Assembly: GCF_024612015.1 (NCBI RefSeq)
Contig: NZ_CP102512.1
Coordinates: forward strand, 4,650,001-4,714,000
DNA: 64,000 bases
DNA from: Streptomyces sp. CA-210063
GTDB taxonomy: Bacteria; Actinomycetota; Actinomycetes; Streptomycetales; Streptomycetaceae
Direction of reading: 5' to 3'
Numbering within the stretch: the first letter of the stretch is position 1; each line of letters opens with the position of its first letter. The position numbers and the translations under genes are program-made. Below the pieces are notes generated by a model, which worked only from the letters and a program-made list of their open reading frames with translations, was not told the origin of the DNA and searched no databases. Positions 56,794-64,000 of this stretch are shown here, piece by piece.

Positions 56794-57783
56794 ATGAAAA
56801 TTGCTTTCGTCGGGAAGGGCGGGAGTGGCAAGACCACGCTGTCCTCCCTGTTCATCCGCCATCTCGCCGCCTCCGGAGCGCCGGTCGTCGCCATCGACGC
56901 CGACATCAACCAGCACCTGGGCGCCGCCCTCGGCCTCGACGAGTCGGAGGCCGCCGAGCTGCCCGCGATGGGCGACCGGCTGTCACTGATCAAGAACCAT
57001 CTGCGCGGCTCCAACCCGCGGATCGCCTCCGCCGAGACGATGATCAAGACCACCCCGCCCGGCGACGGCTCACGCCTGGTGCGCGTCTGCGAGCCCAACG
57101 CGATCTATGACGCCTGCGCCCGCCCGGTGGAACTCGACGGCGGTGCGATCCGTTTGATGGTCACCGGCCCTTTCACCGACGCCGACCTCGGGGTCGCCTG
57201 CTACCACTCCAAGACGGGAGCGGTGGAGCTGTTCCTGAACCACCTGGCGGACGGCCGCGACGAGTATGTGGTGGTCGACATGACGGCCGGTTCGGACTCC
57301 TTCGCGTCCGGCATGTTCACCCGCTTCGACATGACGTTCCTCGTCGCCGAGCCGACCCGGAGAGGGGTCTCCGTCTACCGCCAGTACAAGGAGTACGCCA
57401 GTGACTACGGCGTCGCCCTGAAGGTCGTCGGCAACAAGGTGCGGGGCGACGACAACAACGACGACCTCGACTTCCTGCGCGCCGAGGTCGGGGACGACCT
57501 CCTGGTCGCCCTCGGGCACTCGGACTGGGTGCGCGCCCTGGAGAAGGGCCGCCCGCCCCGCTTCGAGCACCTGGAGGAGCCCAACCGCCGTTCCCTGCGC
57601 GTTCTTCACGACGCGGCGGACGCCACCTACGAGCTGCGCGACTGGGAGCGCTACACGCGCCAGATGGCGCACTTCCACCTGAAGAACGCGACCAGTTGGG
57701 GCAACGAACGGACGGGGGCCGACCTGGCGGCACAGATCGACCCCGAGTTCGTGCTCCGCGAAGGGGTTGCCGCTTCCGTGTGA
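56794..57783 (+). CDS. CooC/MinD-like P-loop ATPase
   Basis: This 329-residue protein starts MKIAFVGKGGSGKTTLSSLF, the deviant Walker A of CooC/MinD proteins. VVAIDADINQHLGAALGLDE, VVVDMTAGSDSFASGMFTRF and MTFLVAEPTRRGVSVYRQYK follow. It is soluble. CooC-type ATPases insert metals into enzymes, but no such enzyme lies nearby, so the client is unknown. I chose ATG 56794. TACCCT lies eight bases before it and no ribosome site is seen, so a leaderless start is likely. GTG 56788 is an alternative. The gene is next to the Fic-like gene, as in S. coelicolor. Confidence 0.85.
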   Translation: MKIAFVGKGGSGKTTLSSLFIRHLAASGAPVVAIDADINQHLGAALGLDESEAAELPAMGDRLSLIKNHLRGSNPRIASAETMIKTTPPGDGSRLVRVCEPNAIYDACARPVELDGGAIRLMVTGPFTDADLGVACYHSKTGAVELFLNHLADGRDEYVVVDMTAGSDSFASGMFTRFDMTFLVAEPTRRGVSVYRQYKEYASDYGVALKVVGNKVRGDDNNDDLDFLRAEVGDDLLVALGHSDWVRALEKGRPPRFEHLEEPNRRSLRVLHDAADATYELRDWERYTRQMAHFHLKNATSWGNERTGADLAAQIDPEFVLREGVAASV

Positions 57784-57789
57784 GCGCGG

Positions 57790-59091
57790 CTACGGCTTGG
57801 CCGCCGGAGCCCCCGGAACGCCCTTGGGGGCCGGCGCCGGTCCGGCGGAGAGGAAGGTCTTCCAGCCCTCCTTCGGGGACTGACCGACCTCCAGGGTGCG
57901 CAGCCTGTCCAGGACCTTCGGGTCCTGGGCGTCGAGCCAGTCGGCGAGTTGCCGGAAGGAGACGCAGCGCACCTCGGCCTTGCCGCAGACCGTCTCGATG
58001 GTCTCCTCGACGGCCCGCATGTAGACGCCGCCGTTCCAGGACTCGAAGTGGTTGCCGATGATCAGGGGCGCGCGGTTGCCCTCGTAGGCGCGCTCGAAGC
58101 CCGCGAGCAGCCCGTCACGGAACTGGTCGCCCCAGTACTCCCGTTTGGCCGGAGCGCCCGCCCGGGCCCCGGACTGGTTCACGTAGAAGTTGTAGTCCAT
58201 CGTCAGCGTCTCGAATGCGCGCCCCGGGACGGGGACGAGTTGCATCGACAGGTCCCAGAGCCCGTCCTTCTTCTCGGGCCAGACCTGCTCCTTGATGCCG
58301 CTGGTGTCATAGCGGAAGCCCAGTTCGCGGGCGGCCCTCATGAAGTTCTTCTGGCCCTCCAGGCAGGGTGTGCGGGCGCCGATCAGTTCCTTGTCGTAGT
58401 CGAAGGGCAGGGGCTCGGCCTCCTCCGTGCCGGTGTTGGTCTTCCAGGCCTTCACGAACGCCTTGGCCTGGGCGATCTCGCTCTTCCACTCCTCGACCGA
58501 CCACTCGCCGACCCCGCCGCCGGGGCCGCAGAAGTGGCCGTTGAAGTGCGTGCCGATCTCGTTGCCCTCCAGCCACGCGCCGCGCAGCTGCTCCACGGTG
58601 TCCTTGATTCCGCGTACGTCGTTGAAGCCGATGTCGGAGCGGCCCGGTGAGTGCTGGGGCGGGCGGTACAGGTCCCGCTTCTCCTCCGGCAGCATGTACA
58701 CGCCGCTGAGGAAGTACGTCATCGTCGCGTCGTTGGCGCGGGCCACCTTGCGGAAGTGCGAGAAGAGCCGCTGGCCGTCCTCGCCCGCGCCGTCCCAGGA
58801 GAAGACCACGAACTGCGGGGGCTTCTGACCGGGCCTCAGCCGCTCGGGTCCGGGCAGCTGCGGCTGGACACCGGTGTACGCGGTGGAGCCGTCGCCGATC
58901 AGCCGGACCGCGGCCTTGGGCGGCGCCTGGGCGCCCTCCTTCGTGACGGGTACGCCCCGCCCGCCCTCCTTCTCCGTTTCCTTCGCACCAGGTGAGCCGG
59001 CTGTCGGCTCACCGATCCCGCATCCGGCGAGCGCCGCGGCGCAGGTCGCGGCGAGCGTGACGCCGGCGGCGATCCTCTGGGTGACGGCCAT
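57790..59091 (-). CDS. Secreted lipoprotein with polysaccharide deacetylase-like fold
   Basis: This 433-residue protein has a signal MAVTQRIAAGVTLAATCAAA ending in a lipobox LAGCG. The mature part reads FVVFSWDGAGEDGQRLFSHF (Asp of a deacetylase-like site), ATMTYFLSGVYMLPEEKRDL, GNEIGTHFNGHFCGPGG (HxxxH metal pair) and FESWNGGVYMRAVEETIETV. The NodB-type fold with Asp and two His points to a metal-dependent sugar or peptidoglycan deacetylase, though the sequence is far from classical members. It is anchored outside the membrane. The stop is only 6 bp from the convergent ATPase gene stop. Confidence 0.75.
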   Translation of the reverse strand: MAVTQRIAAGVTLAATCAAALAGCGIGEPTAGSPGAKETEKEGGRGVPVTKEGAQAPPKAAVRLIGDGSTAYTGVQPQLPGPERLRPGQKPPQFVVFSWDGAGEDGQRLFSHFRKVARANDATMTYFLSGVYMLPEEKRDLYRPPQHSPGRSDIGFNDVRGIKDTVEQLRGAWLEGNEIGTHFNGHFCGPGGGVGEWSVEEWKSEIAQAKAFVKAWKTNTGTEEAEPLPFDYDKELIGARTPCLEGQKNFMRAARELGFRYDTSGIKEQVWPEKKDGLWDLSMQLVPVPGRAFETLTMDYNFYVNQSGARAGAPAKREYWGDQFRDGLLAGFERAYEGNRAPLIIGNHFESWNGGVYMRAVEETIETVCGKAEVRCVSFRQLADWLDAQDPKVLDRLRTLEVGQSPKEGWKTFLSAGPAPAPKGVPGAPAAKP

Positions 59092-59194
59092 GTCCGCCCA
59101 CCTTCTTCCTTCGCTCAGGGGCAGAGCGGCCAACGTCACACAGAGTCTCGATCGAATTAATACGACAAGCCGATGAAAAGATTCATTCATCCTC

Positions 59195-59215
59195 ATGGGT
59201 GACCATGTCACCCAT
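59195..59215. promoter_or_regulatory. Perfect dyad ATGGGTGAC-CAT-GTCACCCAT in a divergent promoter region
   Basis: Two 9-bp arms (59195-59203 and 59207-59215) flank CAT. The site lies in the 262-bp AT-rich gap between the divergent lipoprotein and SulP-carbonic anhydrase genes, near the centre. It is a likely binding site of a dimeric regulator not encoded here. Confidence 0.6.
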
Positions 59216-59353
59216 TTGCCACTAATGTTCTTGCATTTCCTTTACCCTGCATTACGATTCGTTTACTGAGCGTTGAGAAATCCCGCCGCTGTACGCCGTG
59301 ACCCACGGCCGCGAACCGACGCGACCGCGCAGCCCCGGAGGAGACGGGAGAAC

Positions 59354-61735
59354 ATGTCCGCCTGCGTCCCCACCCACGCCACCGACCCGGACCCGAACCG
59401 GACGGAGCTTGATCACCAACCGCCCAGCCCCCCGGAGGGCCCGCGCCGCCGGTTCCCTATCGCGGCCGCCGATCTGTCCGCCTCCATCGCGGTCTTCCTG
59501 ATCGCCCTCCCCCTGTCCCTGGGCATCGCCCTCGCCACCGACGCCCCGCTCCAGGCCGGCCTCGTCGCCGCCGCCGTCGGCGGCCTCGTCGCCGGGCGCC
59601 TGGGCGGCTCCCCCCTCCAGGTCAGCGGCCCGGCGGCCGGTCTCACCGTCGTCACCGCCGACCTCATCCACCAGTACGGCTGGCGCACCACCTGCGCCAT
59701 CACCGTCCTCGCCGGCCTCTCCCAACTGGGCCTGGCCCACCTGCGCGTGGCCCGCTCGGCACTCGCCGTCAGCCCCGCGATCGTGCACGGCATGCTCGCC
59801 GGCATCGGCGTCACCATCGCCGTCGCCCAGCTGCACATCGTGCTCGGCGGCACCCCGCAGAGCTCCGTCGTCGCCAACGTCGGCGCGCTGCCCGCCCAGT
59901 TGGCCGACCTGCACCCCGGCGCCCTGTCCCTCAGCGCGCTCACCCTCGCCGTTCTGCTGGCCTGGCCACGCATCCCGGGGCGCGTCGGCCGCGCCGTACG
60001 ACGGATCCCGGCAGCCCTGATCGCCGTGGCCGCCGCCACAGCCGTGGCCGCGCTCACCGGGCTGCACCTGGCCCGCGTGGACCTGCCGTCCTGGTCCAGC
60101 CACGCCCTGCCGCAGCTGCCCGACGGCCCCGTCCTGGGCATCGCGGCGGCCGTCCTCACCATCACCCTGGTCGGCAGCGTCGAGTCCCTGCTCTCCGCCG
60201 TGGCCGTCGACAAGCTCGTCACCGCCCGCGGCGAACCCCGTGTCCCCCGCTCCGACCTCGACCGGGAACTACGCGGCCAGGGCGCGGCCAATGTGGTCTC
60301 CGGCGCCCTCGGCGGCCTGCCGGTGACCGGCGTCGCCGTACGCAGCGCGGCCAATGTGCACACCGGCGCCGTCAGCCGGAACTCCACGATGCTGCACGGC
60401 GTTTGGGTAGTAGCGGCCGCACTGCTCCTGGTCCCCGTCCTGGAGCTGATCCCCCTCGCCTCACTCGCCGCCCTGGTGATGGCCGTCGGGGTCCAGATGG
60501 TGTCCCTGCACCACATCCGCACGGTCACCCGCCACCGCGAGGTGCTGGTCTACGCCGTCACCACATTCGGCGTCGTCCTGCTGGGCGTCCTGGAAGGCGT
60601 CGCGCTCGGCATCGCCGTGGCCGTCGGTGTCGCCCTGCACCGCCTCACCCGCACACGCATCACCCACGAGGACAAGGAAGGAGTCCATCACGTCCGCGTA
60701 CGAGGGCAGTTGACGTTCCTCGCCGTGCCCCGCCTCAGCCGCGCCCTGCATCAGGTCCCCCAGGGGGCCGCCGTGGTCGTGGAGCTGGACGGGTCGTTCA
60801 TGGACCACGCGGCGTACGAGTCGCTGCAGGACTGGCAGCACGCGCACCAAGCGCGCGGCGGCTCCGTGGAGATCACCGGCCGCGCCGGCACCCGTATCGC
60901 CGAACCCGCCGGCACCTCGGCGGCCGGCTGCCGCTGCCGGCCCTGGACACCCTGGCGCAACCACCAGTGCGAGGCACCGGCCACCCCGGCCGCGGGCACA
61001 CCGCAGGAGGAGGCGGCCGAGGGACCGCGCGGTCATCAACTGGCGCGCGGCATCAGCGCGTTCCAGCACCACACCGCTCCCCTGGTGCGCGATGAGCTGG
61101 CCCGGCTGGCGCGCGAGGGACAGCAGCCCTCGCAGCTCTTCCTGACCTGCGCCGACTCCCGGCTCGTCACCTCGATGATCACCTCCAGCGGCCCCGGCGA
61201 CCTCTTCGTCGTACGCAATGTCGGCAACCTCGTGCCGCTGCCCGGGGAGGAGAGCGGCGACGACTCGGTGGCGGCCGCGATCGAGTACGCGGTGGAGGTA
61301 CTGAACGTACGGTCCATCACGGTCTGCGGGCACTCCGGATGCGGCGCGATGCAGGCCCTGCTCAAGACCGACCCGAACGGCGCCCAGACTCCCCTCAAGC
61401 GCTGGCTGCGGCACGGCAGGCCCAGCCTGGACCGCGCGACCGACAAGAACAGACCCTGGGCCCGCCTCGCCGACCGCGAACCCGCCGACGCCGTCGAACA
61501 GCTCTGCCTGACCAACGTCATCCAGCAGTTGGAACACCTGCGAGCCCATGACGCCGTCGCCCGAGCCCTGCGTGAGGGCGCGCTCGAACTGCACGGGATG
61601 TACTTCCATGTGGGCGAGGCACAGGCGTACCTGCTCACCGAGGAAGCCCCGGACAGCGGAGTCTTCGACCAGGTCGCCGGAACGGCCGGGTCGGTCGGCC
61701 CGACCGGGCCGGTCCTGCACGACACGCGCGCGTGA
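59354..61735 (+). CDS. SulP transporter fused to beta-carbonic anhydrase
   Basis: This 793-residue fusion starts at ATG 59354 with GGGAG upstream. Residues about 40-420 form a SulP anion transporter of about ten or more segments (ALPLSLGIALATDAPLQAGL, GGSPLQVSGPAAGLTVVTAD). A STAS-like part (VRVRGQLTFLAVPRLSRALH, VVVELDGSFMDHAAYESL) is at about 455-530. A Cys-rich linker (AAGCRCRPWTPWRNHQC) leads to a beta-carbonic anhydrase at about 575-780: SQLFLTCADSRLVTSMITSS, ITVCGHSGCGAMQALL, with the zinc Cys-Asp/Arg-His-Cys set. The pair should move bicarbonate and interconvert it with CO2 at the membrane. Confidence 0.92.
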   Translation: MSACVPTHATDPDPNRTELDHQPPSPPEGPRRRFPIAAADLSASIAVFLIALPLSLGIALATDAPLQAGLVAAAVGGLVAGRLGGSPLQVSGPAAGLTVVTADLIHQYGWRTTCAITVLAGLSQLGLAHLRVARSALAVSPAIVHGMLAGIGVTIAVAQLHIVLGGTPQSSVVANVGALPAQLADLHPGALSLSALTLAVLLAWPRIPGRVGRAVRRIPAALIAVAAATAVAALTGLHLARVDLPSWSSHALPQLPDGPVLGIAAAVLTITLVGSVESLLSAVAVDKLVTARGEPRVPRSDLDRELRGQGAANVVSGALGGLPVTGVAVRSAANVHTGAVSRNSTMLHGVWVVAAALLLVPVLELIPLASLAALVMAVGVQMVSLHHIRTVTRHREVLVYAVTTFGVVLLGVLEGVALGIAVAVGVALHRLTRTRITHEDKEGVHHVRVRGQLTFLAVPRLSRALHQVPQGAAVVVELDGSFMDHAAYESLQDWQHAHQARGGSVEITGRAGTRIAEPAGTSAAGCRCRPWTPWRNHQCEAPATPAAGTPQEEAAEGPRGHQLARGISAFQHHTAPLVRDELARLAREGQQPSQLFLTCADSRLVTSMITSSGPGDLFVVRNVGNLVPLPGEESGDDSVAAAIEYAVEVLNVRSITVCGHSGCGAMQALLKTDPNGAQTPLKRWLRHGRPSLDRATDKNRPWARLADREPADAVEQLCLTNVIQQLEHLRAHDAVARALREGALELHGMYFHVGEAQAYLLTEEAPDSGVFDQVAGTAGSVGPTGPVLHDTRA

Positions 61736-61905
61736 ACCGAACTCCGTCCCGGTCCGTGGGAACGGGTGGCGTCCTGGCCGCAGGGCCACCCACCCACAGG
61801 TCTAAACCAATCCGAGGAAGGCCCTTGTCATCGGGGGTCCGGGTCTGATGAGCTGTGGCCTGGGACACAACTGACGCCCCGGCAAAGCACCGCAAGGGAG
61901 ATGTC

Positions 61906-63864
61906 GTGAGCAACGAAAGCCTGGCCAACCTCTTGAAGGAGGAGCGACGCTTCGCGCCGCCCGCTGACCTGGCCGCGAACGCCAACGTCACGGCCGAGGC
62001 GTACGAACAGGCCAGGGCTGACAGGCTCGGCTTCTGGGCCACGCAGGCCCGTCGGCTGACCTGGGCCAAGGAGCCGAGCGAGACGCTGGACTGGTCGAAC
62101 CCGCCGTTCGCCAAGTGGTTCAAGGACGGCGAGCTCAACGTCGCGTACAACTGCGTCGACCGGCATGTCGAGGCCGGAAACGGCGACCGGGTCGCCATCC
62201 ACTTCGAGGGCGAGCCCGGGGACAGCCGGGCCATCACCTACGCCGAGCTCAAGGACGAGGTGAGCAAGGCCGCGAACGCTTTGCTGGAGCTGGGAGTTCA
62301 GGCGGGCGACCGGGTCGCGGTCTATATGCCGATGATCCCGGAGACGGCCGTGGCAATGCTCGCCTGCGCCCGGATCGGTGCCGCGCACTCCGTCGTCTTC
62401 GGCGGCTTCTCCGCGGACGCGCTCGCGACCCGTATCCAGGACGCCGACGCCAAGGTGGTCATCACCTCCGACGGCGGCTACCGGCGCGGCAAGCCGTCCG
62501 CGCTCAAGCCGGCCGTGGACGAGGCGGTCACCAAGGCGGGCACCATCGAGCATGTCCTCGTCGTGCGCCGCACCGGCCAGGACGTCGCCTGGAACGACTC
62601 CCGTGACGTGTGGTGGCACGAGATCGTCGACCGGCAGCCCGCCGAGCACACCCCCGAGGCCTTCGGGGCCGAGCACCCGCTGTTCATCCTCTACACGTCC
62701 GGGACGACGGGTAAGCCCAAGGGCATCCTGCACACCTCCGGCGGCTACCTCACCCAGACGTCGTACACCCACCACGCCGTCTTCGACCTCAAGCCGGAGA
62801 CGGACGTGTACTGGTGCACGGCCGACGTCGGCTGGGTCACCGGCCACTCGTACATCGTGTACGGGCCGCTGGCGAACGGCGCGACGCAGGTCATGTACGA
62901 GGGCACGCCGGACACCCCGCACCAGGGGCGGTTCTGGGAGATCGTGCAGAAGTACGGGGTGACGATCCTCTACACGGCTCCCACGGCCATCCGTACGTTC
63001 ATGAAGTGGGGCGACGACATCCCCGCGAAGTTCGATCTGTCCTCCCTCCGCGTCCTCGGGTCCGTCGGGGAGCCGATCAACCCCGAGGCGTGGATCTGGT
63101 ATCGGAAGCACATCGGGTCCGACGCGACGCCGATCGTGGACACCTGGTGGCAGACCGAGACCGGCGCGATGATGATCTCGCCGCTGCCGGGTGTGACGGC
63201 GGCCAAGCCCGGGTCCGCGCAGACGCCGCTGCCGGGCATCTCCGCGACCGTCGTCGACGACGAGGCGAACGAGGTGCCGAACGGCGGCGGTGGCTATCTG
63301 GTCCTCACCGAGCCGTGGCCGTCGATGCTGCGCACCATCTGGGGCGACGACCAGCGGTTCCTCGACACGTACTGGTCTCGGTTCGAGGGCAAGTACTTCG
63401 CCGGTGACGGGGCGAAGAAGGACGACGACGGGGACATCTGGCTTCTCGGGCGCGTCGACGACGTGATGCTCGTATCGGGCCACAACATCTCCACCACCGA
63501 GGTGGAGTCCGCGCTCGTCTCGCACCCGTCCGTGGCCGAGGCGGCCGTGGTCGGCGCGGCCGACGAGACCACCGGTCAGGCGATCGTGGCGTTCGTGATC
63601 CTGCGCGGTACGGCGAACGCCGAGGACGAGAGCCTCGTCGCCGACCTCCGCAACCACGTCGGCGCCACCCTCGGCCCGATCGCCAAGCCGAAGCGGATCC
63701 TGCCGGTGCAGGAGCTGCCGAAGACCCGCTCCGGGAAGATCATGCGGCGACTGCTGCGGGACGTGGCGGAGAACCGCCAGCTCGGTGACGTCACCACGCT
63801 GACGGACTCCACGGTCATGGACCTCATCCAGGCCAAGCTTCCGGCGGCGCCGAGCGAGGACTGA
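61906..63864 (+). CDS. acsA: Acetyl-CoA synthetase
   Basis: This 652-residue AMP-forming enzyme starts at GTG 61906 with AAGGGAG upstream. [40 protein letters not shown] (P-loop-like A3), [36 protein letters not shown] (A5), [20 protein letters not shown] and [15 protein letters not shown] (A10, with the acetylatable Lys) are all present. It turns acetate, ATP and CoA into acetyl-CoA. The Lys in the last motif suggests control by reversible acetylation. It stands alone, with a terminator downstream. The frame is open to 61855, but that start has no ribosome site. Confidence 0.96.
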   Translation: MSNESLANLLKEERRFAPPADLAANANVTAEAYEQARADRLGFWATQARRLTWAKEPSETLDWSNPPFAKWFKDGELNVAYNCVDRHVEAGNGDRVAIHFEGEPGDSRAITYAELKDEVSKAANALLELGVQAGDRVAVYMPMIPETAVAMLACARIGAAHSVVFGGFSADALATRIQDADAKVVITSDGGYRRGKPSALKPAVDEAVTKAGTIEHVLVVRRTGQDVAWNDSRDVWWHEIVDRQPAEHTPEAFGAEHPLFILYTSGTTGKPKGILHTSGGYLTQTSYTHHAVFDLKPETDVYWCTADVGWVTGHSYIVYGPLANGATQVMYEGTPDTPHQGRFWEIVQKYGVTILYTAPTAIRTFMKWGDDIPAKFDLSSLRVLGSVGEPINPEAWIWYRKHIGSDATPIVDTWWQTETGAMMISPLPGVTAAKPGSAQTPLPGISATVVDDEANEVPNGGGGYLVLTEPWPSMLRTIWGDDQRFLDTYWSRFEGKYFAGDGAKKDDDGDIWLLGRVDDVMLVSGHNISTTEVESALVSHPSVAEAAVVGAADETTGQAIVAFVILRGTANAEDESLVADLRNHVGATLGPIAKPKRILPVQELPKTRSGKIMRRLLRDVAENRQLGDVTTLTDSTVMDLIQAKLPAAPSED

Positions 63865-63932
63865 GATCACGTACGAGGACTGAGGTCGCGTACGTCGAGG
63901 CCTGACGATCCCGACGATTATGTACGGCCATG

Positions 63933-63965
63933 AAGGGCACCCGGTGACCAGCGCCGGGTGCCCTT
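63933..63965 (+). terminator. Terminator of acsA
   Basis: AAGGGCACCCGG (63933-63944) pairs with CCGGGTGCCCTT (63954-63965) over a 9-nt loop, then TCTGCCCCTT. It lies 69 bp past the stop. Nothing else is seen up to the window end. Confidence 0.8.
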
Positions 63966-64000
63966 TCTGCCCCTTGCATGCGGGAGGCACCGGGTACTTT

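Overview
The window is a piece of a Streptomyces (or very close relative) chromosome. It is GC-rich with strong third-position GC bias. The right-hand 38 kb carries a gene order I recognise from Streptomyces coelicolor: holB, tmk, topA, a Ser/Thr kinase, a methyltransferase, hppA, the bldG pair, a helicase, a Tad pilus locus, a HAD protein, a Fic-like protein, a P-loop ATPase, SulP-carbonic anhydrase and acsA. All calls come from reading the sequence; no database search was run.

Positions 1 to about 25.85 kb are foreign DNA stacked at one tRNA-Thr(CGT) gene (25807-25880, minus strand). A 43-bp piece of the tRNA 3' half recurs exactly at 12897-12939. A tyrosine integrase gene ends just before each copy. 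I read this as two integrated elements in tandem. Element 1 runs from beyond the left edge to 12.9 kb, and element 2 from 12.94 to 25.85 kb.

Element 1 carries a partial IS5-type transposase at the edge and a minus-strand block with three ParB-family proteins, one fused to a SAM methyltransferase. It also has a triple-repeat small protein beside an array of four palindromic sites, several very small genes, an HTH regulator, a LuxR-type regulator divergent from a secreted peptide and seven-helix membrane protein pair, a serine recombinase fragment without its catalytic domain, and an xis-like and integrase pair. I do not see a conjugation gene in the part that is visible.

Element 2 is a nearly textbook actinomycete integrative and conjugative element (AICE). 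It has a GntR/KorSA-type repressor with three operators, a long structured leader with a boxA-like motif, and a tightly overlapped operon of small transfer proteins (PycTM-like, DUF2637/Spd-like, RRQRL zinc protein). It also has an FtsK/TraB-type DNA translocase followed by a repeat cluster that could be clt, a primase-polymerase plus P-loop ATPase replication module, an iteron-rich candidate origin, and xis and int.

From 25.9 kb onward the backbone is housekeeping and developmental. It includes a secreted S33 peptidase, DNA polymerase III delta', a very large membrane-fused thymidylate kinase, topoisomerase I with a lysine/alanine tail, a membrane proton pyrophosphatase, the BldG anti-anti-sigma factor with its anti-sigma partner, and a Tad/Flp pilus assembly cluster. 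In the intergenic region between the CpaE/Ssd-like gene and the HAD gene I identify a 6C RNA (two C-run stem-loops plus terminator). The gap after the HAD gene is where I recall a 6S-like RNA in Streptomyces. Several backbone gaps hold minisatellite-like repeats.
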